In this document: positions 18,319 through 28,127 of the stretch, in pieces | How positions within the stretch are numbered: position 1 is the stretch's first letter | How the letters are laid out: each line of letters begins with the position of its first letter | Origin: Paracoccaceae bacterium | Lineage (GTDB): Bacteria > Pseudomonadota > Alphaproteobacteria > Rhodobacterales > Rhodobacteraceae | Reading direction: 5' to 3' | DNA length: 64,000 bases | Assembly (NCBI GenBank): GCA_017510335.1 | Contig: JAFWNM010000028.1 | Coordinates: 1-64,000 of the forward strand | The notes under the pieces: model-generated | What the model was told of the DNA's origin: nothing | The model's database searches: none | Seen by the model: the letters and a program-made list of their open reading frames with translations, nothing else | Program-made: the position numbers and the translations under genes

Positions 18319-18737
18319 CGCTGTCTATTGCCCTGACCGAGGATATTGCCACCTGTCACGCCTTGCGCCGCGCTGTGTTCATTGAGGAACAGGGCGTTTG
18401 CGTGAGTGAAGAAGTGGACGGGCGCGACACTGACGCGCTGCACCTGCTGGCGCGCAAGGACGGGCAGGCCGTCGGGTGCGCGCGCATGATCATTGCGGGC
18501 GGCGTGGGCAAGATAGGACGTGTGTGCGTGCTGGCGCAGCTGCGCGGGCAGGGAATTGGCATTGCGCTGATTGAAGCCGCGCTGGACTGCCTGCGCCAGA
18601 TGGACGGGGTGACCCATGCCAGACTGGGCGCACAGACCCATGCCATCGGGTTTTATGAAAGGTTGGGGTTTGTGGCCACGGGGCCGGAATATCAGGATGC
18701 GGGCATCGCGCATCGCGACATGCTGCGCCCGCTATAG
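18315..18737 (+). CDS. GNAT-family N-acetyltransferase (ElaA/YjcF-like)
   Basis: This 140-aa protein has a GNAT fold: [20 protein letters not shown] is typical of the YjcF/ElaA branch, [20 protein letters not shown] is the acetyl-CoA binding loop (motif A, RGQGIG), and [10 protein letters not shown] is motif B. The substrate is unknown. It overlaps the dapE stop by ATGA, so it is translationally coupled to dapE. A link to diaminopimelate or amine acetylation would be speculative. Confidence 0.88.
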   Translation: MTLSIALTEDIATCHALRRAVFIEEQGVCVSEEVDGRDTDALHLLARKDGQAVGCARMIIAGGVGKIGRVCVLAQLRGQGIGIALIEAALDCLRQMDGVTHARLGAQTHAIGFYERLGFVATGPEYQDAGIAHRDMLRPL

Positions 18738-18843
18738 GGCGAATGCGCCGTGACGGCACGCAGGACGCATGCTAAGGATCGCGCATGATGTGCTTTTTCC
18801 CCACGCTTGGCCCGCGCCCGTTCCGCCCCGCCCAACCACCCTC

Positions 18844-18864
18844 GGCAGGGGCGTTGCCCCTGCC
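18844..18864. other. GC-rich hairpin between the GNAT gene and rnr
   Basis: GGCAGGGGC and GCCCCTGCC pair around a three-base loop. No T-run follows, so termination is possible but unproven. It lies about 43 nt ahead of rnr, within the rnr leader region. Confidence 0.4.
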
Positions 18865-18906
18865 TTGCGAAACGCGCGCGGGCCAATCTGAATACAGGGG
18901 ATTTGC

Positions 18907-21156
18907 ATGAAACAATTGCCAAGTCTGGACCAGTTGCGCGCCTGGATCGTGGAAAACCCCGCTGCCAGCCGGCGCGATATTGCCAAAGCCTTCGGGATCA
19001 AGGGCGGGGCAAAGATTGACCTGAAAGCCCTTCTGCGCGAGTTGGAGGGCGAGGGCATTGTGCCGCGGCGTCGTGCATCCGGTGGCACAGGCGCATTGCC
19101 GCCCGTGACAGTGCTGGAAATTCTGGCCCCCGACGCGCAGGGCGATCTGTTCGCGCGCGCCGTGGAATGGCGCAGCGACGGGCCTGCACCGCGTATCCTG
19201 TTCCTGACGCGCAATGATGACCCCGCCCTTGGCGAAGGTGACCGCGTTCTGGCGCGTATTGAGGCGATTCGCGGCCATGATTATGATTATCAGGCCCGGC
19301 TGATACGCAAGATCGGCACGAACCCGACGCGCATTCTGGGGGTTTTCCGCCAATCCGCCGAAGGTGGCCGGGTGGTGCCCATCGACAAGGGGGCGGACCG
19401 TGACTGGCGTGTTGGTCCCAATGACACCGGCGGCGCGCAGGATGGCGAGTTGGTCCATGCCGAACCCTTGGGCAAGGGCCGTTTTGGCCCGCCTGCCGCA
19501 CGCATTGTCGCGCGTCTTGGCGACCCCACTGCGCCCAAGGCTGTGTCGCTGATTGCGATTCATCAGCATGGCATCCGCGATGCGTTCCCCGATGCTGTGA
19601 TTGCCGAGGCGGACCGCGCCGTGCCCCTGCCACTGGCGGGGCGGCGCGACCTGCGCGATCTGGATTTGCTGACCATCGATCCATGGGATGCGCGGGACCA
19701 TGATGATGCGATCATGGCCAGCGCGGACCCTGACCCCGAAAACGCGGGCGGCTTCATTCTGTGGGTGGCAATTGCAGATGTTGCGGCCTATGTGCGCGCC
19801 GGGTCCGAATTGGACTATGAGGCACGCCGGCGCGGCAATTCCACTTATTTTCCTGACCGCGTTGTGCCGATGCTGCCTGATATTCTGTCGGGGGACCTGT
19901 GTTCGTTGCACGAAGGCGTTGACCGGCCCTGCATCGCGTTGCGCATGGTGATTGATGCGCATGGAACCAAGCTGACGCATGATTTCCACCGCGCAATGAT
20001 GCGTTCGCGTGCGTCGCTGACCTATGAGCAGGCGCAGGCGGCAGATGAAGGGCAGTTGGACGACGCAACCACCCCCTTGGCGGACGGGTTGCGCGACCTG
20101 TTTGGCGCCTATCGTGCGCTGCGCCGCGCACGCGACCGGCGCCAACCGCTGGATATTGACCTGCCCGAACGCCAGATTGTCCTGTCGGAAGAAGGGCGCG
20201 TCACTTCGGTTGCATTCAAGGAACGGTTTGACGCGCACCGTCTGGTTGAGGATTTTATGGTCCTTGCCAATGTTGCCGCCGCCGAAACCCTGCGCGAAAA
20301 AGGGTCGGCGCTGCTTTATCGTGTCCATGAAGAACCCAGCCCCGAAAAAATGGAATCCTTGCGTGAACTGGCGCGTGAATCCGGTTTTGCGCTGGCCAAG
20401 GGGCAGGTGCTGAAAACACGTCATTTCAACCAGTTGCTGGCACAGGCGGAAGGCACGGAATTTGACGAACTGATCAACATGGCCACCCTTCGGTCCATGA
20501 CACAGGCGTATTACAATGCACAAAATTTCGGGCATTTCGGGCTGGCCTTGCAGGAATATGCGCATTTCACATCCCCCATCCGACGCTATGCAGACCTGAT
20601 TGTGCATCGGGCGTTGATTGCGGCGCATCGATGGGGGGATGACGGGCTGACGCAATGGGATATCGACCATCTGGACGAAACCGCCAAAGCTATATCAGAG
20701 GCCGAACGCCGGTCCATGGCGGCTGAACGCGACACGGCAGACCGCTACCTTGCGGCGTTTCTGGCCGAACGGATCGGGGCGGAATTCACCGGGCGCGTCT
20801 CGGGCGTGGCGCGGTTCGGGGTGTTTGTGAAGCTGGATGAAACGGGCGCAGATGGTCTGGTGCCCATTCGCGCGATCGGGGATGAATATTTCCGCCATGA
20901 CCCCGACACGCATGTGCTGGAAGGGGAACGCACAGGGTTTCGCATTGGCCTTGGCCAGCGCGTGAAGGTCAAACTGGCCGAGGCCGAACCCGTAACCGGC
21001 GGGTTGGCGCTGGAATTGCTGGAGGTGGAGGGCGAGGCACCAGCCCGTAGCCCGCGCGGCAGGCACGGGCGCGGGCGCCCGGTCCGGCGTGCTGTGGGCA
21101 AACGCAAAACCGGCGAGGCGAAAGCGCGCAAGAAGGCCAAACGCAAGGGCGGCTGA
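18907..21156 (+). CDS. rnr: Ribonuclease R
   Basis: This 749-aa processive 3'-5' exoribonuclease degrades structured RNA. An N-terminal helix-turn-helix region (SRRDIAKAFGIKGGAK) precedes the cold-shock-type RNA-binding segment. The RNB catalytic domain follows, with the metal-binding aspartates in TIDPWDARDHDDAI. The S1 domain (GRVSGVARFGVFVKLDE) is near residue 640. The C terminus is lysine- and arginine-rich, as is usual for RNase R. The ATG at 18907 gives the expected N terminus, although the Shine-Dalgarno site is weak. Confidence 0.96.
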   Translation: MKQLPSLDQLRAWIVENPAASRRDIAKAFGIKGGAKIDLKALLRELEGEGIVPRRRASGGTGALPPVTVLEILAPDAQGDLFARAVEWRSDGPAPRILFLTRNDDPALGEGDRVLARIEAIRGHDYDYQARLIRKIGTNPTRILGVFRQSAEGGRVVPIDKGADRDWRVGPNDTGGAQDGELVHAEPLGKGRFGPPAARIVARLGDPTAPKAVSLIAIHQHGIRDAFPDAVIAEADRAVPLPLAGRRDLRDLDLLTIDPWDARDHDDAIMASADPDPENAGGFILWVAIADVAAYVRAGSELDYEARRRGNSTYFPDRVVPMLPDILSGDLCSLHEGVDRPCIALRMVIDAHGTKLTHDFHRAMMRSRASLTYEQAQAADEGQLDDATTPLADGLRDLFGAYRALRRARDRRQPLDIDLPERQIVLSEEGRVTSVAFKERFDAHRLVEDFMVLANVAAAETLREKGSALLYRVHEEPSPEKMESLRELARESGFALAKGQVLKTRHFNQLLAQAEGTEFDELINMATLRSMTQAYYNAQNFGHFGLALQEYAHFTSPIRRYADLIVHRALIAAHRWGDDGLTQWDIDHLDETAKAISEAERRSMAAERDTADRYLAAFLAERIGAEFTGRVSGVARFGVFVKLDETGADGLVPIRAIGDEYFRHDPDTHVLEGERTGFRIGLGQRVKVKLAEAEPVTGGLALELLEVEGEAPARSPRGRHGRGRPVRRAVGKRKTGEAKARKKAKRKGG

Positions 21157-21308
21157 CATCATCATCGGGCGGGACGCGTGTGTGTCTGGCGGGGATAGGC
21201 CGCCCGCGACAAGAACCGTCAGGGTTGGCCGATTATCCGCATCCGGTCTTGCGCGCAGCGCGCACTGGGGTATGTCGGGGCAAACAGGCGGTATAGGGAA
21301 ACCCGGAT

Positions 21309-21731
21309 ATGACACTGACATTGGATCAAGCGCGCACCATCATTGCAAACACCCGCCAAAAAGGGCGCGAGTTGGGGCTGAAACCCTTGTCGGTGGTGGT
21401 GCTTGACAGCGGGGGCCATGTTCTGGCCTTCGAACGCGAAGACGGCGCGGCACCGGGACGGTTCGCCATTGCACAGGGCAAGGCTTACGGCGCGGTCATG
21501 CTGGGCATGGCGGGGCGGGCGCAAATGGCGCGCGCAGAAGCACAGGCTTATTTCATGGCGGCTGTGAATGGTGTGTATGGCGGGCAGGTCGTGCCTGTTC
21601 CCGGCGGTGTGCTGTTGCGCAAGGGCGGTGTCGTGGTCGGCGCAATTGGTGTGACGGGCGACACATCGGACAACGATGCCGACGCCGCGCTTGCAGGGGC
21701 CATTGCCGCCGGGCTGGATGGTGAAGCCTGA
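21309..21731 (+). CDS. GlcG/HbpS family heme-binding-like protein
   Basis: This 140-aa protein matches the GlcG/HbpS (DUF336) family. It has the N-terminal helix LDQARTIIANTRQKGRELGL, then SVVVLDSGGHVLAFERED, and the glycine-rich VPVPGGVLLRKGGVVVGAIG ending in SDNDADAALAGAIAAGL. Some family members bind or degrade heme, and others are found next to glycolate or propanediol genes. Nothing nearby fixes its role. No signal peptide is present, so it should be cytosolic. Confidence 0.88.
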   Translation: MTLTLDQARTIIANTRQKGRELGLKPLSVVVLDSGGHVLAFEREDGAAPGRFAIAQGKAYGAVMLGMAGRAQMARAEAQAYFMAAVNGVYGGQVVPVPGGVLLRKGGVVVGAIGVTGDTSDNDADAALAGAIAAGLDGEA

Positions 21732-21794
21732 CAGCAGATGCCTGTCAGGCACCTGCTTCGCGTTGCCGTTTGTGGCGTTGGGCGTGTGTCTGGG

Positions 21795-23207
21795 TCAGTG
21801 CATTTCGCCCCGATATTCATACGCCAGGCGCAATCCACCCCAATGCGCCCCGTTCACCATGATCGGGGCGGATATGTCCTTCATCATCTTGTAGTCCCCG
21901 CCGCCCATATCGCGGCGATAGATCTGCAACAGGAAAGGTCTGGTGTTCTGGCCCGCACCCAACCCGACGCGGTCGTTGAAAATGCGCCTGTTTCGCGCAT
22001 TCGCAGCGTTCCAGTCCACATCGCGCGTCTGCCGTTTGGAAAACTTCCGGTTATGGGTCGGCAGGTAGCCGTTGCGATCCACTGCGGCACAAAACGTGAT
22101 TTTGGGGTTGCTCTGAAGGACGGCTTCCTGAAATGCGGGAAACAGGCGGTCGGTCAGGTCCGTGAACGGGGCAAGGTGCTGTTGGGGGTTGGTGTCGGGG
22201 ATGGGCTGATAGGTGAAATTCATAAGCTGCGCCATGGTTATGTCACCACGCGCCACCGCCTGTTCCAATGCTGCGGCCATGTCCGTGGCAGTGGTCTGAA
22301 CCAGCTCGATCATCGCGGCGTCATCTGACGCGCCGCCAAGTTCGACAGTTTTCTGCACCATGGATTCACTGATATCGACAACCGTATCCAGTTGCGCGCG
22401 TGCGTCATGCAAATGGGCGGCGGTTTCTGAAATACCTTTTTTCACCTTGGCGAAGACCGGCATGAAGCTGCTATTTGCGGCGTCGACATCGGCTGCCTTG
22501 GTCAGGATTTCGGTGACAGAGGCTTCGCTTTGCGCCACTTTTTCGATGATTTTGCCCAAGGCATCTTCAATTGCGCTGCTGTCCTTCAGGGTCTGGCTGG
22601 CATCTTTGGCAACAACGCCCGAATCCTTTTGAAGTTTTGATATACTTCCCGTCAATTCCTCGATGGACAGGGTAATGCCCTGGGTTGTTTCCGCAGTCTG
22701 GTGCGACAGGCGGTCAATTTCCTGTGCGACAACAGCGAAGCCGCGCCCCGCTTCACCAGACCGGGCCGCTTCTATACGGGCATTGATGGACAGCATATTG
22801 ACCTGCTGGGCAATGTCCTTGATGGCATTGGCCCGACTGGACATGTCGCCAAGGGTGCGGGTGATGGCGGCCATTGTCGCATCAAGGGTCTGCACCCATT
22901 CCGCCACGGTCTGGCTTTTGTCCAGGGTCGCGCGAATACACGCGGCGGAATGGCCGACTGTTTCCAGGGTGTCCGTCACTGTGGTGCCAACATGTTCCGC
23001 AGCCGTCCTGACGGATGTATTCGCGCGGGAAATATGCTGTGCGGCTGTCTGGGCATCGTTCACAAGTGTGACCTGATTGTTCATGACAGTATCAAGCAAA
23101 TCCACACAGGCATGTATCAAAACGATGTTATGGCCAAGGTCCACGGATTGCCGCGCCAGCCTGTCCAGTTCGAACTGGGAACTTGAGATGGTGGAGGATT
23201 GAAACAT
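21795..23207 (-). CDS. Soluble methyl-accepting chemotaxis protein with C-terminal sensor domain
   Basis: This 470-aa protein lacks membrane segments. Residues 40-320 are a long coiled coil with the receptor signalling tip, recognisable from [20 protein letters not shown] and [17 protein letters not shown]. The C-terminal 130 residues form a separate domain ([19 protein letters not shown], then [18 protein letters not shown]). It resembles the cytosolic Cache-like sensors found after the signalling region in Roseobacter-group receptors. Such receptors sense intracellular or cytosolic cues. It lies 92 bp upstream of and on the same strand as no other chemotaxis gene; the iron transporter genes precede it on the minus strand. 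Confidence 0.88.
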   Translation of the reverse strand: MFQSSTISSSQFELDRLARQSVDLGHNIVLIHACVDLLDTVMNNQVTLVNDAQTAAQHISRANTSVRTAAEHVGTTVTDTLETVGHSAACIRATLDKSQTVAEWVQTLDATMAAITRTLGDMSSRANAIKDIAQQVNMLSINARIEAARSGEAGRGFAVVAQEIDRLSHQTAETTQGITLSIEELTGSISKLQKDSGVVAKDASQTLKDSSAIEDALGKIIEKVAQSEASVTEILTKAADVDAANSSFMPVFAKVKKGISETAAHLHDARAQLDTVVDISESMVQKTVELGGASDDAAMIELVQTTATDMAAALEQAVARGDITMAQLMNFTYQPIPDTNPQQHLAPFTDLTDRLFPAFQEAVLQSNPKITFCAAVDRNGYLPTHNRKFSKRQTRDVDWNAANARNRRIFNDRVGLGAGQNTRPFLLQIYRRDMGGGDYKMMKDISAPIMVNGAHWGGLRLAYEYRGEMH

Positions 23208-23299
23208 ATGCGCGCGTGCCCCGGAATAGACGTCCTGACACAGCTTCTACGCCAAACATTAAAATTCCGTTTCCCATACGGGAAAACAGCGCAGCCCTC

Positions 23300-24388
23300 T
23301 CAGCCCAAAGGTACCACGCAGTCGCATATCCGCAAACGCACCTTGGCGCCGATATCAATACTTGCGCCGGCACCGGAAATCACCAGCATGCAGCGCTCGC
23401 CCTCCTGGACCCAGAACAACTGGTCATGGCCGCGAAATTCGCGCCCTACAACGGACGCGGTCCCGTGAGGGTCGGGTTCCAGCATGATCTGTTCTGGCCG
23501 CACGGACAGGGACACGGCCCCGTTTGCAGCCCGGCTTAGGGGCAGGCTGCCGAATTCGGTCTGCACTTCCATGCCCGACGCCGTGCCGGTCAGAATATTG
23601 GACCGGCCAAGGAAGGAGGCCACAAAGGCCGATACGGGATTGCGATAAATTTCATCCGGCGTGCCAATCTGGACCACGCGCCCTGCTTCCATAACGGCAA
23701 TGCGGTCGGCCACGGCCATGGCTTCTTCCTGATCATGCGTGACCAGAATTGCCGCTGATCCGGCAGCTTTCAGCAGTTTGCGCACTTCCTGGCGGGTTTC
23801 CACGCGCATGGCGGCGTCAAGGTTGGAAAATGGTTCGTCCATCAGCACCAGTGGCGGCGCAACAGCAAGGGTGCGTGCCAAGGCAACGCGCTGTTGCTGG
23901 CCGCCCGACAGTTCATGCGGCTTGCGCCCCTCCAGCCCCGAAAGCCCGACAAGGGCCAGCATTTCGTGGGCGCGGTCCTGCGCGGTCTTGCGCGGCAATT
24001 TGCGCAGGCCGAATTTCACATTGTCCACGACACTCAGGTGCGGAAACAGCGCATAATCCTGAAACACGAACCCGATTCCGCGCGCTTCGGGGGGCAGTCC
24101 GGTAATGTCCTGTCCGCGCAGGCTGACTGTTCCGGAATCCGGGGCCTCGAACCCCCCGATCATGCGCAGGGTCGTGGTTTTACCACAGCCCGACGGGCCA
24201 AGCAGGGCCAGCATTTCCCCTTCGCCCAGATCAAAGCTGACGCGTTCAACCGCCGGCGCATCGCCATAGGGAAAATGCTTGCGCAGGCGCGATACCGTCA
24301 GCAGAATTTTCTGGGCCTTTGGCCGGAATCCCGATGGCGTTGCCTCGGCAGGCATTTTGAAACTCAGGCTTTTGGGCAGGGTGGTCAT
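23300..24388 (-). CDS. fbpC: Ferric iron ABC transporter ATP-binding protein
   Basis: This 362-aa ATPase powers the FbpAB transporter. The Walker A motif is GPSGCGKTTT, the Q-loop reads GFVFQDYALFPHLSVVDNV, the signature is LSGGQQQRVALARTL, and Walker B is LVLMDEPFSNLD. A C-terminal TOBE-type regulatory region follows residue 250. An N-terminal extension of about 28 residues precedes the usual start of the fold. Its stop is 92 bp from the chemoreceptor gene. It lies 20 bp after fbpB, so fbpA-fbpB-fbpC is one operon. Confidence 0.93.
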   Translation of the reverse strand: MTTLPKSLSFKMPAEATPSGFRPKAQKILLTVSRLRKHFPYGDAPAVERVSFDLGEGEMLALLGPSGCGKTTTLRMIGGFEAPDSGTVSLRGQDITGLPPEARGIGFVFQDYALFPHLSVVDNVKFGLRKLPRKTAQDRAHEMLALVGLSGLEGRKPHELSGGQQQRVALARTLAVAPPLVLMDEPFSNLDAAMRVETRQEVRKLLKAAGSAAILVTHDQEEAMAVADRIAVMEAGRVVQIGTPDEIYRNPVSAFVASFLGRSNILTGTASGMEVQTEFGSLPLSRAANGAVSLSVRPEQIMLEPDPHGTASVVGREFRGHDQLFWVQEGERCMLVISGAGASIDIGAKVRLRICDCVVPLG

Positions 24389-24408
24389 GACATGCTTTTC
24401 CTTGGCCG

Positions 24409-26007
24409 TTATCCGGCCTTCTTGTCATGGCGCAAAACGAAGCCCACGAAAAGGGCTGAAAACGCCATGATTGCGGCCGCATAGGGCGCGGCCTCCATCA
24501 GCATGCCTTCGGATGTGCGCGAAAACATGGTGATCGACAAGGGCCGGAAACCAGTGGGTGCCAGCAAGAAGGCGATGGGCAATTCCTTCATTGCGATGAC
24601 AAAAACCAGCACCATCCCTGCCACCACGCCGGGGCGGATTGTGGGCAGCGTGACACGCGCAAAAACCGAAAACGGGCCATGCCCCAGCGCGCGCGCGGCT
24701 TCCTCGATCGACGGACGGGCCTGATACAGCGCCGACCGGATCGGACCCAGCGCAAGCGCAAGAAAACTAAGCGCATAGACTGATATCAGCAGGAATTGCG
24801 TCTGATACAAAAACCGTGCGGCGTTCAGTGAAAAGAACACGAAGGCCAGCGCGAAGGCCAGCGCGGGCACCGCATAGCCCACGAAGGCCATTCTGTTGAT
24901 GAATGTGGATAGCCGTGACGGGTAGCGCACCGCCAGCACCGCCACCGGCAGGGCCATGGCGGCAGCCATCAGTGCTGATGGAACCGCCACCGACAGCGAT
25001 TGCGAAAACGCGCGCAACAATGCTGGCATCACGGCGGGCAGGTCATCAAGGCGCACCATCCAGAAGCTTAGAACCGCAATGGGCAACCCGACAGAGGCCA
25101 GCACAACCAGCGCGACAAACCCCCATCCTGCGGCCTGCAGCGCAGGGGGCAGGGCCAGGCGGCGCCGTGCGGTGCCTGCACCAGACCCGGTGCGCGAATA
25201 ATGTGCCCCCTCGCGCAGGCGGCTTTCCCACCAGACCACGGACAGCGCCATGGCAATCAGCATCAGCGCAAGCCATGCGGCATAGACGCGGTCAAACATG
25301 ACCGAATATTGAATGTAAATGGCGTAGCTGAACACTTCATAACGCATCAGGGCGACAGCACCGAAATCGCCGATGACATACAGGCCAACGACCAGCCAGC
25401 CTGCCATCAAGGCGGGCATAAGATGGGGCAGGGTGACGCGAAAGAACACCTCTCTCGGGGTGGCGCCAAGGGCGCGGGCGGCTTCTTCCAGTGACTGGTC
25501 CAGCCCGGCGAATGCGGCGCGCAGGTTCAGATAGATATAGGGAAATGTATAGAGCGATAACGCCAGCGTCGCACCCCAAAGCCCCTGAAGCCGTGGAATG
25601 GTGACGCCAAAGACCTGATTCATGAACCCGAAATTGCCCGACAGCCCGATCAGCGCATAGGCCATCACATAGCCCGGTGTGGCCAGCGGAATGACCGCCA
25701 GAATATTGACCAGCCTGCGATATTTCAGGTTGGTGCGGCTGACAAGCCATGCAAGTGGCAGCGCAATAAGTGTCGCCAGGGCCAGGGTGCAAAACACCAG
25801 CGCCAGCGTATTGCGCAAAAGCTGCACAGTGCGCGGGCGCGTGAACATGTCGATGACCGTCGGGATATCAGCCTGCGCGGCGCGCATGACCAGCCAGATC
25901 AGCGGCAACACCATCAGGCCCCCGATCGCAAGACCGAGGGCCGAAAAGATGGCCCGCGCCCGTGGCATATGCCACAGGCGGGGCTGTATGGCGGTGCTCA
26001 GGCTCAA
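24409..26007 (-). CDS. fbpB: Ferric iron ABC transporter permease
   Basis: This 532-aa inner-membrane protein has two fused permease halves of about six helices each. Each half carries an EAA loop: LEEAARALGATPREVFFRVT near residue 190 and IEEAARALGHGPFSVFARVT in the second half. That double layout is typical of FbpB. The TTG at 26007 overlaps the fbpA stop by four bases, which suggests coupling. An ATG at 25968 would remove 13 residues and is a possible alternative. The substrate is inferred from the whole operon. Confidence 0.92.
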   Translation of the reverse strand: MSLSTAIQPRLWHMPRARAIFSALGLAIGGLMVLPLIWLVMRAAQADIPTVIDMFTRPRTVQLLRNTLALVFCTLALATLIALPLAWLVSRTNLKYRRLVNILAVIPLATPGYVMAYALIGLSGNFGFMNQVFGVTIPRLQGLWGATLALSLYTFPYIYLNLRAAFAGLDQSLEEAARALGATPREVFFRVTLPHLMPALMAGWLVVGLYVIGDFGAVALMRYEVFSYAIYIQYSVMFDRVYAAWLALMLIAMALSVVWWESRLREGAHYSRTGSGAGTARRRLALPPALQAAGWGFVALVVLASVGLPIAVLSFWMVRLDDLPAVMPALLRAFSQSLSVAVPSALMAAAMALPVAVLAVRYPSRLSTFINRMAFVGYAVPALAFALAFVFFSLNAARFLYQTQFLLISVYALSFLALALGPIRSALYQARPSIEEAARALGHGPFSVFARVTLPTIRPGVVAGMVLVFVIAMKELPIAFLLAPTGFRPLSITMFSRTSEGMLMEAAPYAAAIMAFSALFVGFVLRHDKKAG

Positions 26008-26990
26008 ATCAGCCCAACTTCACGCAGCATGTCCAATGTGCCTTCCAGATCGCCAATTGTATTCAGGTCCACTTCTGGCGCAACACGGATGACATCGTCA
26101 AGGTTGATATCCTGACGTGTGACAATCGTGCCGGGAATGATCGGGAATTCAGACACTTCGCCGGTGAAATACTGTTGTGCGGCGGGCGACAGCAGGAATT
26201 CGATGAAGGCGTGTGCGTCTTCCTTTTGGTCAGAGCTTTCCAGAACGCCCATGCCGGCAACCAGCAGCAGGTTGCCAATATCACCTTCGTTGCTGAACAG
26301 CGTCTGGGTGACAGGGAATTCGGCATCCCGGTTCAGGAAGCGGCTGAGATAGTAGTTGTTGGTCACAGAAATATCGGCTTCGCCATCGCCAATAGCCTGA
26401 ATGGCCGCTGTGTTGTTGCGCACTGCAACGGGTTCATTTGCCGCGAGTCCTTCCAGCCATGCGCGGGTTTCGTCATCGCCATGCATGACGCGCATTGCAG
26501 TGACATGCGCCAGAAATGACCCGTTGGTGACGGGCAGGGCAATGCGGCCCTTCCATTTTTCATCGGTCAGATCGAACATGGACGCGGGCAGGTCTTCGGC
26601 GTCCACGCGTTCGGGCGAGTAGGCGATGACGCGGCCGCGCCCGGATGTGGCAACCCAGCGGTTTTCACTGTCGCGGTAGGTGGCGGGCACATCGGCCACC
26701 AGCGTATCGGGCAGGGGTGCGAACAGGTCGACCACTGCGCCAAGCGCGGCGGCATCTTGTGCCCAATACAGGTCAGCAGGCGACGCGTCGCCTTCTTCTT
26801 GCAGCAACACTGCCAGTTCCGCAGTGCCGGCATAGCGCACATTCACATTGATACCGGTCTGGGCGGTGAAGGCTTCGATGATCGGGGCGACCAGCGGTTC
26901 GCCACGCCCCGAGTAAAGCGTGATATCTGCCAGCGTTGGCGTTGCGGCGAAGGCCGCCAGGGCAAATACGGAACTGCGCAAAACTGTCAT
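26004..26990 (-). CDS. fbpA: Ferric iron ABC transporter substrate-binding protein
   Basis: This 328-aa periplasmic protein has a cleavable signal peptide ending near ATPTLA. The mature part starts DITLYSGRGEPLVAPIIEAF, typical of the iron-binding FbpA/FutA group. Two closely spaced tyrosines in SVTNNYYLSRF resemble the paired Fe-ligand tyrosines of the family. The ATG at 26990 follows AGAGG by 6 nt. A longer frame to 27080 lacks such a site. An iron-responsive operator is likely upstream, but none can be named with confidence. Confidence 0.93.
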   Translation of the reverse strand: MTVLRSSVFALAAFAATPTLADITLYSGRGEPLVAPIIEAFTAQTGINVNVRYAGTAELAVLLQEEGDASPADLYWAQDAAALGAVVDLFAPLPDTLVADVPATYRDSENRWVATSGRGRVIAYSPERVDAEDLPASMFDLTDEKWKGRIALPVTNGSFLAHVTAMRVMHGDDETRAWLEGLAANEPVAVRNNTAAIQAIGDGEADISVTNNYYLSRFLNRDAEFPVTQTLFSNEGDIGNLLLVAGMGVLESSDQKEDAHAFIEFLLSPAAQQYFTGEVSEFPIIPGTIVTRQDINLDDVIRVAPEVDLNTIGDLEGTLDMLREVGLI

Positions 26991-27196
26991 GTTAACCTCT
27001 TTCAGGGGTCTAAAGTTGCTGTCGAGGAACCTTCTGGCTGTAGCGCCTGTCTGCACTTTGGCTGTTGCGGCGAACCGCATAATCCCTACTGATCCCGTCA
27101 GTTATTATACCTGAGTTCTTTCGTCAACTACCTTTGGCAACAAGGCGCAGCTCTTGCGGCATTCTGTCCTGCAATCGGGGCGCAGGCGATGGGGGC

Positions 27197-27227
27197 AAAA
27201 AACCCGCAGCCTTGCGGTGCGGGTTTT
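27197..27227 (-). terminator. Rho-independent terminator of gcrA
   Basis: On the minus strand AAAACCCGCA and TGCGGGTTTT form a 10-bp stem, followed by further T residues. It begins 28 nt after the gcrA stop. The same structure can also stop leftward transcription before it enters the fbpA promoter region. Confidence 0.85.
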
Positions 27228-27255
27228 CCAGGAACGCGCCAAAGCTGGCAGGATT

Positions 27256-27966
27256 TCAGCGTTTGCGGTCGCGCCGGCTGCTCATGGGTTGGAAGGCAAC
27301 CGCGACATGGGCTTCGCAATAGGGTTTGCCGGGTTTGACAGGCAGGCCGCAAAACCAGAAATTATCTGTGGCCGGGTCACCAATGGGCCATTTGCAGGTG
27401 CGTTCTGTCAGTTCCAGCAAGGACAGCTTGCGCGCTGTTTTTTCGACTTCGCGCACAGTTGCCAGCGCTTCGGGGTCGATTTCATCAGTAGAGGGTTGCG
27501 GCGGCAAGGGTTGACCCGCCGGAATGATCGGGCGCGGATTATAAGGCGCGGGCGTCGAGATGGTTTCCGCCGCAGGTGCAGGCTTCGCGGCGGGTTCGGG
27601 CGCGGCCTCTGGGGGTTTGGGGCGTGCGGCCGCGCGTTCCGCTTTCGCGGCTGCAAGGTCCACAACGGGGGCCACTGGTTCCGCGGCAGCGGGTGCGCGC
27701 GGTGCCGCCTCAGGGCGCGCCGCTGGTGCCGCTGCTATGGGCGGCGCTTCGGGCGCGGCCTTGGGGGGCTGGTGTTCGTCTTTTTGGGGGGGGGGCGGTG
27801 TGGCCTCGGCTTCGGACGCGGTGCGGTTGGACAAGCCAAGCCTGTGCACCTTTCCGATGACCGCATTACGCGTGACACCGCCCAGTTCCTTGGCAATCTG
27901 AGAGGCGGACTGCCCCTCCATCCACATTTTCTTTAGCAATTCGACCCGTTCGTCGGTCCAGGACAT
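27256..27966 (-). CDS. gcrA: GcrA cell cycle regulator
   Basis: This 236-aa protein binds sigma-70 RNA polymerase and methylated promoters, and controls cell-cycle genes in alphaproteobacteria. The N-terminal DNA-binding part is highly conserved (MSWTDERVELLKKMW, then GGVTRNAVIGKVHRLGL). A long alanine- and proline-rich linker spans about residues 50-165. The C-terminal segment with CKWPIGDP and FWFCGLPVKPGKPYCEAH is the sigma-interaction region. The ATG at 27966 follows GGAG by 6 nt. A CcrM methylase partner is not in this window. Its own terminator lies just downstream. Confidence 0.95.
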   Translation of the reverse strand: MSWTDERVELLKKMWMEGQSASQIAKELGGVTRNAVIGKVHRLGLSNRTASEAEATPPPPQKDEHQPPKAAPEAPPIAAAPAARPEAAPRAPAAAEPVAPVVDLAAAKAERAAARPKPPEAAPEPAAKPAPAAETISTPAPYNPRPIIPAGQPLPPQPSTDEIDPEALATVREVEKTARKLSLLELTERTCKWPIGDPATDNFWFCGLPVKPGKPYCEAHVAVAFQPMSSRRDRKR

Positions 27967-28127
27967 GATCTGCTCCACGGCTGGCGGCAGGGCGGGCTTG
28001 TCACGCGCCCCATTTGGAATTCTATTGCCCGAAGTGTAAGGGCAAGGTGGTGAAATACAAGCCGCGCCACATAAATACAATGACCAAGCGTGCGAAACTG
28101 ACGTCAAAGCCGGAAAGGGCACCAGAA

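Noticed and set aside
18772-20670. Minus-strand frame of 632 codons
   Set aside because: It is antisense to rnr, whose domains and codon use are unambiguous; the translation has no recognisable family features.
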